Origin: Aphelenchoides besseyi
Lineage: Eukaryota; Nematoda; Chromadorea; Rhabditida; Aphelenchoididae
Assembly (NCBI GenBank): GCA_024699855.1
Contig: JAMPIQ010000001.1
Span: forward strand, 186,001 to 250,000
Direction: 5' to 3'
Length of the DNA: 64,000 bases
This document shows positions 46,901 to 58,133 of this stretch, piece by piece (the stretch's first letter is position 1; every line of letters begins with the position of its first letter). Below the pieces are notes generated by a model, which saw nothing but the letters and a program-made list of their open reading frames with translations, was not told the origin of the DNA and did not search any database. Position numbers and translations under genes: made by a program.

Positions 46901-49900
46901 GTGAAACTCGCTGATTGACGAGTTCAAATCGACAACCACTGATCCGAAATGACACTTCGAACTTCCGCGTGAATATCCGTCCAAAAGACCCAGCAATAAG
47001 AGTAATAGAAGAAAAGCAGTTAACTTATTCAAAGACCAATTCAATTTCGCTGGAAATCGAATTTCCCACCAACTCACGAGCTTGTTGTTCAAAAATCATT
47101 TTGAGTTGCCACAAATCGCCAGCAATCGAATTAAGGGCCAAAACTTACTGATAACAAGCAATCCGGTGGTGAACACGATTGCACTTGAAAACCGAACGTT
47201 CCGAAAAACATAAGCCGATCAAAAAACAGCAACTTGAGAAGCGGCGTGATGTTTGGTGAATAGACTCGAACTTGTTGATCATGTTTTTATCGCAATAGAC
47301 CGCGGTGTTTAATCCAATCAGCTAAGTGCAAGCAAAAACGAATTAAATGGAAAGCCGCGAAACATAATTCCGGAGACGAGTGATACTCCGTTTGAACTGT
47401 TTACTTAAACATCGGAACTCATCCATGATCTTTATTAACGATTCAGAGTTTCTGTCTGTCTCAAACTAGACTCCATGGATGAACTGATCCAATAATTTTT
47501 GGCAGGAGGGATTGAACCCACTGTTCTGCTTATAGAACACGTGAATATCGATCAATTTTGTTTCATGTTTCCAACTATCACGAGTCCCCGATTCGAACCC
47601 TAGTTCAAATTTTGTTGCCACAAAAACCGTATGAAATGATTGAGGCCGATTGCGCGGGAGTCGAAGGCAGACAAACAAACAAAGTTGATCACACAAACGC
47701 CGCGACATTCGCACACAAACCAATGGATCGCAGTTTGTTGTGAGCTTCGGGAATGGAGAGTTCGCGTCAGACTTTGTGACCGATTAAATCCATAGCATTA
47801 AAATTGCATCAGTTTCAAGCGACCCTTCGATGTTACTACAGAAACCCCAGAGTTCAATACATCACTGCAACTGTTGAGGAAAACAGCGTCATCTCGTAAA
47901 ACGAAATTAACTTTTTGCCATCAATCAGTTGACCGACCTCCTGAAAACATGAACTCAATCCGATTGCTTGCAGAGGCAAAAGGATATTCGGCCGATTTAC
48001 GTTAATCCGTTGGTCAGAGATACGAAAATTTTGTGAGCCATATCGGGAATAAAGTCGATAACGAAAATTGTAACACACAGCTCATGGGCCAACAACAAGG
48101 TTGCTGTAGTTGTAGTCAACTTGCTAGGATCGCTGATATGATTTAACGTCGAAGATACAAAAGTCTGCAAAGTTTCGTAGAGTGAACACCTGTTGCCAAA
48201 TTTATCGCTATGGACACGTGTGTCCATAGCTGAGAAACACTAATCTGCCAATTTAACGGCGTGAAAGAATCACGAATACTCTTCGGCCGTCGAGTGTAAT
48301 CAAATTTTTGCAACGACACTAACGGTCTTCATGCACCATTAAACAATGTGGCCAATTTGTCGACGATTGTTGTCGACGAAAAGATGAAGAGCGGAAGTCG
48401 TGGAACGGCATTTATGGACAAAAAAGTTTATTAAGCGAGTGGGTGTGACATCAGCGAACTCAACGAGCTTTTTCGAACATCAAAAACCAACTCGTGAATA
48501 GGCGAACAGACGAAAATAAACTCAGCAACCTTTTAACATATGAATTCAAAATACGAAACCTCAAAGTCTACTGACAACAAAGTCAACTAATGAAAATGCA
48601 TTCTCACGGAACTACTTTACTATTCAGAAGTCTAACTTAATTACCGGTCTGTAGCAGCTTCGATTAAAATTTTACCTGCCGGAAGTATCGATCCCACGAC
48701 CGTCTATGGAACGAAATCGAAAGTTCAGCCAATTTGTTATTCTTGATTCGATTAGCAAAAACGCAGACAACTTGCAATGTTAGTCAGGGATTTTCATTGG
48801 AACTATGAATACTTAAAGTTCAAGGCCAAAAGTTAAGAGTTCGTAGGCTGAAGAATCCCAGTCGTTTGAATGTTGTTAAAAGCCCACGTATTCCGATTGT
48901 ATCAACAAATTCGTTAAATACAATCGAACCATTTCCCCATTGACGGTCAACTTGTTATCAACCGCCAAAAGTCACAAATGGCTTGGGCGTGTAAAACGGT
49001 AAACGAAGCGAAAGAACATTTTGATTGTTGAACAGTTCCTTTTCAACACTATTCGCTCGATTGTAAACAAGTTGACGTTCGCGGGCTTCATGAAACAAAA
49101 AGCTACAAGTCGGGAGTTTAATTCGCTGTTGAACTGTTCGACCACTTAAATCCGTTGTTGATTGAAAGCTTCAGACTAATAGGCTGTTCAATCGTCCAGC
49201 CATGATGTCATTTCGTACCCGACCGTTCAATTTGTTGATCTCAACTTTTGATTCATAGGCGGAATTCCGCTAATCATTGATACGAAGACTCATCATCGTC
49301 GTGGAATTTATCGCGGTAAAGGGCGTAATCTTTAAAGGGCAAAATCTTTCCGTTGACTGAAAACAAGAACTCGTTGGCGAAAGTCCAAAGTCAAACCAAC
49401 GCGTCGCCGTGTGTTGGTTTTTTATGTAGGAACTCATAGTCGATTGTTTTTGTCAGATTACAACGTGAAAACGAAAGTGATTCCAGCGATAGCCAAAATT
49501 CGCTACCGTACCCGACTGGTTGCGTTGAGAGAAGTCGATCGGGAAGTTGGATTCTCGGCATTTGCAACAATATTACAACACCAAATTCTTATCGTTTAGC
49601 AGCAGCGTTCGTCTCATTTCTCGAACTAATTGCCGACGAAAACGATCACAGACTTTTTTATCGAACACATAAACTAAAGAAGTTGATCGTGATCAGACTC
49701 AAAACGTGGCTGACAAATTCGTTCGGTTGCAAATGCTTTTTAGTTCTGATTAATCTTCTTAACTGCTTTCAATTCTCGGCGTTTGGACCCGAAGACCACG
49801 CGTCGTGAAATCATAAGAGCACGATGATTCGGAAAGTTTTGCGATTCATGCGACGTTCGAATTGCGGACGTAAAGAACAGACGCCGACGAACGTGAGTGC

Positions 49901-52900
49901 GAACGGCGATATTTTTATGGAGCCCGCGACAATCGGACTTCTGAAGGTCAAAAAACGAGCCCACGACGTCTGAGGGCCATTGGTGAGAGATGAACGAGAA
50001 AACACAAAAGTGCAAACCAATTCATAATCTGGCGAGACTCCCTGACACCTCGATTTGGATCGTGCGTAGATTCTGTGATTGAGTAGAAACTAAATATTTA
50101 TTACAGCGCTTGTTTTCCAACGAGAAGCTGCGTTGAAACTGGTTATCACCAATGGGTGTTACTCTTGTGAATTATTGATTCTGTTTTTGGAAACTGAGAT
50201 TAGAAACCGAAAGTCGTGATTCATGTTGAACAAAAGAAACAAGCTTATTGGCTATTCTTTTGTTCACGCTTATTGTTCTTCGTAACAGTTTTAACTAAGC
50301 AGTCGAATCACGTCATTGAGACGTTCATTTGCGAGAATATTAAAAACGTTGAAGTTACAGAAACGAGAATTATAAAAACGAACTATCGTCTCATAAACAA
50401 GCAAGATTCATGTTCCAATTGACAAGAACGACAGTCGGAGATTTCGAAACAACAAACGAAAAGAATAGGGAGTTTTTGGTCATAGAAAGGCGATTGGAAG
50501 CAACCGAATTTACTATCATCCGATGGATTCAAATAAGAAGACTTTCAGTATACAGTCCAAGAGCCCTTTAGTTTCTATGTTAAGACTCAACAAGTGTTTC
50601 AGTGAATTTGCAAATCTTATCGTAATTCATCTTCCTGGGGCACTTAAGTGAAAAGGGTGCATGGAGGAGAATCCTAGAAACCGAACAGACGTCCGTCGTG
50701 CAGACCAATAAAATTTTTTTCTTTTCGGTCTGATAGCCAACGTTCCTCTTCACGGCGAACGCTCGACGAGCATAAAAAACGTCCCGACTATTTCCGTTTT
50801 CTCAGTCTCCAAAGTGTGCGGTTGTTTTGACACACCAGTCAGTCGCGAGTCACGCGCGTTCGTAGCCTTCCAACATTTTTCACGTTGTTCGAGGGAACGT
50901 TTTAAAAAAGTGCGAAGCTAAAAATTTTGAAGATCGGCGCTTTTTTTTGCAGGCTTCGGAGATTTCGGCTGTGAACTTGACTTTCCGGTGGCATTTGTGC
51001 TCATAAGTCTGTGAAGCTCACGACTTTCAAGACCTGCAAGTTCAATGAAAACGTCTGATAATGGAAGTTTTATGGCGGTCAAATTATCGATTTGGAAGCA
51101 GCAAAGATAATTTGCACGATTGCGTTCGTCAAAGTCACTTAACGAAAATAGCAACGAAAAACAACTTCGTTTCAGAATTACTCTAATTACTTAGTGGATC
51201 ATATTTTAAATCGAACAAGTGATTCTGTCTATAGACAGTTTTTTCGTGTTACTTGGTTTTTTTGAGTTGACAGCTTAAAGAATCCACAGCGTTACAAATC
51301 AAATGACATTTTCCACGGATTTGTTTGTTCAACTATTTAAACTCCAGTGTTCTGGATCAAAATCTCGAGACCTTTGCCAATAGAATTACCTATGTCATTG
51401 AAGTTCCCTTAACTCATCATTTTCATAAAAATTTTGTATATCAAAGCTCAAGTTCTTTCTCACGTGGTAGTTAAGAGTTCGATTTGAGCGACCAACTTCT
51501 GCAGAAGCTATATCATGTCCGAACAGAATACACGAAAGCAATGACGTTGCGAACTTTGACGGAATTCTGTATATTTTAAAGCACCTTTCAACCTTCAGCC
51601 GTAAGTGTAAGATCGTAGACAAATTAGCTCAGTTCAACGGGATCACTTTTTTGTAAGCGCTATTCAACACTTAGGCCATCCGTTTTGTTCTCTTAGATTA
51701 CTATTGGACAATAGTGGAGATTACAATGCCAACTTTTTCTTTTCTAAAAGTGCACAAAACGACGACGTCAACCTTTAGCGTTTAATTATCGAAAGCTTCA
51801 TGGGTGGTCCCGGTTCATACCGGTGATAAGCCACGCAACTGAGAGAAAAACAAAATTGAACATGACAAATTACTTCAAGCACCAAAGCGAAAGTTAAAGA
51901 GCAATCTCTCAGTTAACCTTTCTAATCAACACAAAACTAGATTTTCAATTGCAACCTGCAACTTCGCAGGTCTCTCTCTTCGATTTATCGAACTATTTGT
52001 TATTAATAGCAGTTAAAGTTGAAGATTAAGAGCAACAGCAATTTCCAAAGGACGTTAACACAAAGGATAGAAGACAGTGAATTGCCGTCAATAAAAATAA
52101 TGAAGTCGGTAATTGCAAAGATTTTTGGCTTTTAATCAAACGATAATTTCAAGCACATTTCCACGAATTCATCAGCAGCTGCAATTGGTTTTTTGCTCTT
52201 TACGGTAATCTGATGGAAACATTTGCACAGTCGATGACCGACCGTGAAGTTAATTCAAAGTTGTCAATTCGTTTGTATTGGACGAAATTTCTTTGACTAC
52301 TCGTTTTCTGCGGATAAATTATATGACACAGGAATGAACTTCTAAGGATTGGGTTACTGTAAAAATGGAAGCAAACTCACTAATCTGCTTCGAAGTTTGC
52401 CGTAAACACGTCTAGTCGCATCTTTCAAACACAAGATTACAATTACCGAGTACGGTAACAAAAGCCGACATACAAAAACGTTGAAAAGTGGATTTCAAAT
52501 CTAAACATATGTAACAAATTCAAACGCCGAGTTCAGTGAAATGGTCGGAATGCCTAAACAATTACTTGGTTGCTAAGCACACAACTCCAATGAGGTTCGT
52601 GTTACGTCTATTAGCGTATTTTGATACAAAACTGCAGAAAGATTAACCTTTATGATTCCGCGTAGCTTACAATTAGGTTACAATTAAGGCAACCAAACAT
52701 TCTATTAACCAATTGGCTAGGTGAAATGTAAATAAGGTTCCTGTCAAGTTTCAAGGTTGAAGTTAAAAGAGAAAGATCAGTATTCAGTAAAATTAGAAAG
52801 CATATGCGACAAGACACCGTCTTCAAACCTCATCGCGGTATCTTTGATTCAGTAAGACCGATGATCTGATTAACAAGTTCAACCCAAAAACTGAATATCA

Positions 52901-53100
52901 AATTTTGGTTGAAGCTGTGGATTGGCTTGTATCTTATGGCCAAAATTGGCGTTATGTTTTTCTTTTAACTGTCAAACGTAACTACAAATTAAACGATTGA
53001 AAAGGTTTTAGTGAACTGAAAACAGTTTCTTGGATTTACATATTTTTAAAAACAGTTGCGATATTTTCGTTCGGCGATGTTCCACGTTTACACTTTGGAT
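43944..53100. other. Long gene-free stretch (about 9.2 kb)
   Basis: Upstream of the Co-SMAD start. No frame gives a recognisable domain or a spliced series of exons. Short hydrophobic frames near 47.0 and 48.1 kb lack ATG starts or continuity. Two places resembling tRNA B-boxes (about 47510 and 47590) do not fold as T-arms. It may hold SMAD regulatory sequence. Confidence 0.35.
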
Positions 53101-53530
53101 TTGAACGCGATCAGTCTCGAGATTAACTTTTTGCAGCCGTCGAATTAATTGAATCAACGAAAGAAAGTTCCGGTTGTGCTCGTGCTGTTCGGGTACTTGG
53201 TTTGTTTAGCATACGAATGAAGGTGCATATCTTAGCGCGGTATTGCGTATCTTAACGCTAAATGCCGATCAAACTCTCAATCTTTGTTGTTGATTGTTGA
53301 AGACGGTCAACGTTCTCAAGATACCAACGGAGAGTTGAAAACGGCACGTGAGGCGATTGATCAAGTGAGTTCGATGGTTATAAGTTTGTTGTGATGTTTT
53401 AGGTCGAGAACGTAATTTGCGTAGCCGTGCACTTGTCGACTTTTACACCACGTTGGTTCGCCGTTTACGTTGTTAGACTTTGCGAGTTGCCAAGTATTTC
53501 TCAAAATAAATCCGCTTTGCCTGAAGATTA
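53101..53530 (+). other. Possible gene fragment, unidentified
   Basis: An acceptor-like TTTTTGCAG near 53136 is followed by an open stretch (VELIESTKESSGCARAV). A later open stretch (GQRSQDTNGELKTAREAIDQ) ends at a good GTGAGT donor (53365), then TTTTAG and RNLRSRALVDFYTTLVRRLR with a stop, then AATAAA at about 53503. The pieces do not join in one frame, so this could be the end of a decayed gene or one I cannot assemble. No family recognised. Confidence 0.25.
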
Positions 53531-53705
53531 ATAGAAAAAGATGTGAATTTTATAGTCGTGCTTTTCATTCTTCATGTGAAACAAGTTTCCTGAGCATAAG
53601 TATTTAAGATTTGTATTCTATGCTTATTTTTTAAGGCTTCAATAGCTCGATGATAAGGTTTCAGAGTTTGTTAGAAGGTCATTGAAAGAAACAAAGACGA
53701 GAAAT

Positions 53706-54690
53706 TTAGGTGGAGAGAAATTCTTCGATGTACGAATTCACGAGGTCCGGTCTATCTTGTTGAACCCAATGCGAAGCACCAGGAATCGTTCGTAGTTCAG
53801 CATCACGACAAAACTCCAGCGATTTCCTCGCACCGCTAACTGACAATGCCGCATCTTCTTCTCCAAAGATCATCAATGTTTTCGGTTGAATCGGGTCTTT
53901 TGGCAACGGAGATGGTCGGAATTGTCGAATTGCTGCACGATTGTACGAAATAGCCGCATCAATGGCTCCGGGTCGAGATATTGTGAATTTAAAGGCTTCC
54001 AATCTTCGTCGGTGAAATTCTCTTTACGTCGAATTCCCGCCTCTTCACTGCGATACACACGATCAAGATACGCGTAGTCTTGAGCGCTCAAGTAAAGATT
54101 GGGAACAAATGGAATTTGGAACATGAAGAAGTACCACGATTTTTTTCGTTGTTCTGGAGTTTTCAGAAGTTGAGCGAAAACGGCAGGATGATAGATGTTA
54201 AGAACGATCATTTTTTCTATCAGATCGGGTCTTATCATAGCCAATCGGTAAGATGTTGCTCCTTCCCAATCGTGTCCACAGAGAATTACTTTGAGTGTCC
54301 TAAGACAATATTTGGACAAGATCTTTTTACAATACAAATCTAATCGTTGAATTAGCTCAATTAGATTGCCAGCCACTTGGCTTAAGTCGTAGTCCTTGTA
54401 TCCCTTCAGCTTCATGGAATCGCCGTAAGCGTGAAGATCAACGGCGACCGCACTAAATTCCGAACAGTTACTTCCTCTTGATCATGTAATTACTGATAGT
54501 TCTTTTGGCCACCGTGTTTTATTTGATAGCGCAGACAACATCAGACTCTGAAAAACTCCATAAACATCCACACAAACTATTCGCTTACTCCGGAAACCCG
54601 TGAACAAAAAGCATCAGCGGTTTACTTGAACGTTCTTTTTGCCCCTTTTTTCAAGTTAAATTGTTGATCGACTTCTCATCAACGATTTAA
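53706..54690 (-). pseudogene. Epoxide hydrolase-like alpha/beta hydrolase pseudogene
   Basis: Alpha/beta-hydrolase of the epoxide-hydrolase group (would hydrolyse epoxides through an Asp nucleophile). In transcript order: KPLMLFVHGFPE with the HGFP oxyanion motif, a 41-nt intron, RYQIK..., intron, AVAVDLHAYGDS, ILCGHDWEGATS with the nucleophile Asp (the usual GHDWGG has Glu here), a cap region, FGEED and GASHW with the catalytic His, ending EEFLST. Lesions: TGA replaces the first Trp after HGFPE (about 54550); one base is missing at GACGAAGATTGG (about 54010); an extra base lies in the G-run near 54653. The N-terminal part is missing. Intron positions are kept, so it is not a processed copy. 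Confidence 0.75.
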
Positions 54691-55388
54691 CAAATTTGTT
54701 TTGCGACAACGATGTAAAATTCATCGAATGATTATTTTCAAGATGAGTTTCAATTTGCGCATGCTTTACGAACATGCTCGTATCTAGCTTTGTGTTTAGA
54801 ATTTGCGATGACTACATCATTTGCGAAGTGTATGCAGCAGAACTAGAGGTATCAATTACGGTCACAGACAACTAAGTTCTTCAACATCATTTGTTGTGCG
54901 TATAACTTTTTTAATAGCTTAATGTTTCAAACTATTAGTATGCCTATCAAGTTCTTAATAAAGAATTTGCCTGAAATCGTTGTTCAAATCTGAAAGACGA
55001 GCAATCTTGTTGTGTAATCAAAGAAAACCGATCGGTCAATTCAGTTCATCGACCGGATATTTGCGAGTAATGTTACACGTTTATAGACCTATTCACTTCG
55101 AATATCGTAGCCAAACGACAAAATGAAGGGAAATCCATTTGATTTTTGTGATCTTTTTGATTTCAATTACTCTCACCACAAGGCCGCACTTTGCGCTTAT
55201 AAGACGCAACATCACAAAAGCGAACGGCGAGTACGACCTGGACAGAAAGTGTACGATAACAGACACTGCGGTTCGTTTCCGACAAGATTTTAGTGCTGCT
55301 TATACGCTTTACTTTTCAATACGCAACAACGCGCTGATTGCCCGCCTCTTCAGCTCAATACATAAACCGTAGGTTGAAACGTTTTCTT
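54691..55388. other. Intergenic with a doubtful small frame
   Basis: An ATG at 55123 opens a polar frame of about 58 codons (MKGNPFDFCDLFDFNY...), and an overlapping frame is hydrophobic but starts with TTG. Neither shows a recognised family or a convincing splice partner; I do not call a gene. Confidence 0.3.
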
Positions 55389-55391
55389 CAG
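55382..55391 (+). promoter_or_regulatory. Probable SL acceptor of the NudC gene
   Basis: TTTTCTTCAG ends 10 nt before the ATG at 55402. Confidence 0.5.
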
Positions 55392-55401
55392 TTCAACCAT
55401 C

Positions 55402-56506
55402 ATGTCGTTCGATCACGATGTTCAAAATCGCGCTAATGCCTTGTTTTCCAAATTCGCTCAAAATAACGTTGACAATTCGGCAGAGAAGATGATCGAGATC
55501 TTCTTCCGCTTTCTCGCCTGCAAAACCGACTACTTCATCGAACGAACGTTGGATGAAAGTCAAGAAGGAGTTTTGGAGCAGTACGAGAAGATTGTCCAGG
55601 AATTGAATAAAGTAACTTTGAACGCGTCAGCTTGAATTTCATTTTTCGTTTAGCTCTACGAAGAACAAAAGAAGAAAGCCGAGAGTGATCGGTGGAAAGA
55701 AGTGATTCGATTGAAACAAATGGAAATGGAGCGAAAGCGAGAGGCCGAATTGAACGCGTAAGTTTAAACTGTATATTCAGTTGATATCTTTGAGGTTAGG
55801 ATACTTGCTGAAGTCGAGTTGAAGACTGTTGGTGAGGTGGTGAAATCGGAGAACAAAACCAGCGATCAAGACGGAAATGAGAGCGAGAAGGAAGACGACG
55901 AAGAAAAAAAGAACCGATTAGTTCAAACACGGGCAACGGTCCCGATCTGCAAACTCACTCGTGGACTCAAACGTTGGAAGGAGTCGATGTCCGTATTGAT
56001 ATGCGCGCGGGATTCAAATTGAAGTCTCGAGATTTGAATATTCAAATCGGAAGACGAAGTCTTCGTGTTGGTTTGAAGAACCAACCGCCAATTATCGACG
56101 GCGAATTGCACAGCGATATAATTCTGTCCGACAATTTGAGCGTTTGGACCTTGGAAAGCAACCGAATCGTACATTTGACGTTGAGAAAGGTAAGTTGAGA
56201 AACAAAGAACATCAAAAACAGTTTTGGAGTTTCAGAAATTGCCCACCAAATTTTGGCCTTGACTCTTGACCACAGATCCGGAAGTGAGCACAAAGCGAAT
56301 GGAGGAGCCGCCGACGGACATTTTGGAAGTAGACGACGAACACCGAACTGCGGTCAATAAGATGCTCTACGATATGAAGCAAAAAGCAAGCTGGATTGCC
56401 AACATTCGACGAGCAAAAGAAAATGCGGATGATTGAGAAGTAAGTTCGCGCATTCAATTCGAAATTCATGATGTTGTTTAGAATCATGAAGAACTACTGG
56501 GAATAG
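55402..56506 (+). CDS. nud-1: NudC homologue with reading-frame lesions
   Basis: Nuclear distribution protein NudC, a CS-domain co-chaperone working with dynein/LIS1 and Hsp90. Five exons: 55402-55611, 55654-55757, 55800-56189, 56236-56439, 56482-56506. Seen: N-terminal EKMIEIFFRFLACKTDYFIE typical of NudC, a Lys/Glu-rich coiled coil (KQMEMERKREAEL), acidic linker, CS domain (HSWTQTLEGVDVRIDM ... RRSLRVGLKNQPPIIDGEL ... VWTLESNRIVHLTL), then TTDPEV, MLYDMKQK and the C-terminal LPTFDEQKKMRMIEKIMKNY. Lesions: one A missing in the A-run near 55908, an in-frame TGA at about 56262, and one A too many near 56382. With the two run lengths corrected, exon phases agree throughout. It is either a recent pseudogene or a real gene carrying sequence errors. 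Confidence 0.82.
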
Positions 56507-56817
56507 CCAGTGAAGGTTGCTCATTACACCATCGTTTCGACACTCATTATATTCCCATTTTCTTGTTCGAGAAGACCGCTAAAAAGGTTCTCGAAATCCA
56601 TAAATTTTGACTTGAAAGCGCGAGAAAACTCTCGGAATTGAACGAAACGACAAATTAAATGATGTGCCAAAAGCCCAAAGCGAAAGAAGAAGACGGGGCT
56701 AAGGAGACGAAGAAGCGAAAGGCGGACTGTTTGAACAACAAGTTTATCTCTTAGTTTCTCTCTGTTAAACCTCCACAAACCATTGAATTTGACGTTGAAT
56801 TTTGCGTTAAACGTTGC
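56507..56817. other. Short intergenic spacer
   Basis: About 310 bp between NudC and the CUB gene, both on the plus strand. Nothing recognised. Confidence 0.4.
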
Positions 56818-58087
56818 ATGTTGTGGATCATATTGTTTCTGTTGTTGCCGTTGTTTTACCATTTTGTCGAATGTTCTTGTCCCGTGCGTGTAGTTTCTCT
56901 CAATGCTCATCATCCGACGGCTCAAGAGAACATTGGAAACGAATGGGTGCAAGAGGACAGTGATTCTGACGGATTGTCGGAACCCGAAAACATCGTTCAA
57001 CCATTTTCCAACAACACAGGGCTCATCAAGAGCGGACATTTTACTCCACAAACACCGTCAAATCACAAGTGTCAGTTTATCTTTTTGGCTGCTCCAGATG
57101 AACATGTTCAAATTATTTTCCGATCGTTTCATCTGTTCCATTGGAGTGGAATCTCGAAGAACACTTCAGCTTTAAGGTTAAGCAATTGAGCGTTTACGTA
57201 TTACACGCCCGAGTTTAGATGTGAAGAATTGGATCACGTAGCAGCTCATGTTCTGGTTGGCTCCAGAATGTCGAAGATTCATGATTTTTGTCACGACGAA
57301 ATTCCACCGCCGTTAATATCCGCCCAGAACTTGTTGACTCTTGATTACGCTGTGAAGAGTATTGGACCGCGAATAGCCAAATCAAACGATAACTACGGAT
57401 TCGAACTCGAATATCGCTTTCTTTCGAATTACGGTTCACAACCACCGGAAGCGATTTCCGTTCCAAACACTAGTGAGTTCTTTCTACCATTCGTTCGACG
57501 GCCTCTTCAGGTTGCTCGTTTTTGTTTAACAGCTCGGTTCGAATGTCTGGTGATTTGTGGAGTCCGAATCATCCCGGCTACTATCCGCGCAATCTCAATT
57601 GCGAATATACGTTTCATGGGACCGCAAGTCAAATCGTAATCATTCACTTTGAGTATTTCGATGTTGAAGGTTTTGGACAGTAAGTTCCACACGATTGTCA
57701 TGAACAATTTTTGCTCCGTAGATGTGAGGAATCGACACACAGTGATTTCGTTCTGTTCAGTAACTACAAGACAATTGATCGTACAAATCGTCGCTATTGC
57801 GGCACAAGTCGACCACCGAAAGCTCCAATTCAAAGTGAATCCAACTACTTTCGAATGCAGTTTTTTGCCAACGACATTTTTGATGCTACGGGATTCTACG
57901 CTCACTATCAGTTTCTCGATCAAAGTAATTGGTCGGTAGTGTTCGATTGACAACGAAGTTTTCAGAAACATCACAAGTGAATCGTGTGAAACTGACCAGT
58001 AGTTTCGGAATGAGACCGCTAACCTCATACCTGAGCTCTCTAACTTTGTTCTTCACGTTTGTTGGTTTAATAAAAATTGCCAATTGA
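56818..58087 (+). CDS. Secreted or membrane-anchored protein with two CUB domains
   Basis: Five exons, 56818-57176, 57219-57472, 57511-57679, 57722-57924 and 57966-58087, encode 368 residues. Signal peptide [20 protein letters not shown]. First [23 protein letters not shown] ... [13 protein letters not shown] ... FCHDEIPPP ... [12 protein letters not shown]. Second [23 protein letters not shown] ... [13 protein letters not shown] ... [15 protein letters not shown] ... RYCGTSRPP ... [19 protein letters not shown], with the four-cysteine spacing of CUB domains. The C-terminus ([19 protein letters not shown]) is hydrophobic, suggesting a GPI signal or tail anchor. No lesions. CUB proteins of this layout act in extracellular protein contacts; the exact orthologue is not identified. 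The next exon block starts 46 nt after its stop. Confidence 0.85.
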
Positions 58088-58133
58088 ATGTGGATATTGA
58101 AATTTATTTCCAAAAGTTCAAAGAAATGAACAG

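Noticed and set aside
46865..47092. Hydrophobic minus-strand frame near 47.0 kb
   Set aside because: Non-ATG start, no splice partners and no family resemblance.
47500..47610. Two B-box-like GGTTCAATCC / GGTTCGAATC motifs (minus strand) suggesting tRNA genes
   Set aside because: The flanking bases do not form a five-pair T-stem or an acceptor stem, and no matching A-box is in place.
2690..56265. TGA read as tryptophan or selenocysteine
   Set aside because: In-frame TGA occurs only in decayed genes, and one of them does not align with Trp; clean genes (catalase, MFS, PSF2) use TGA as a stop. The standard code applies.
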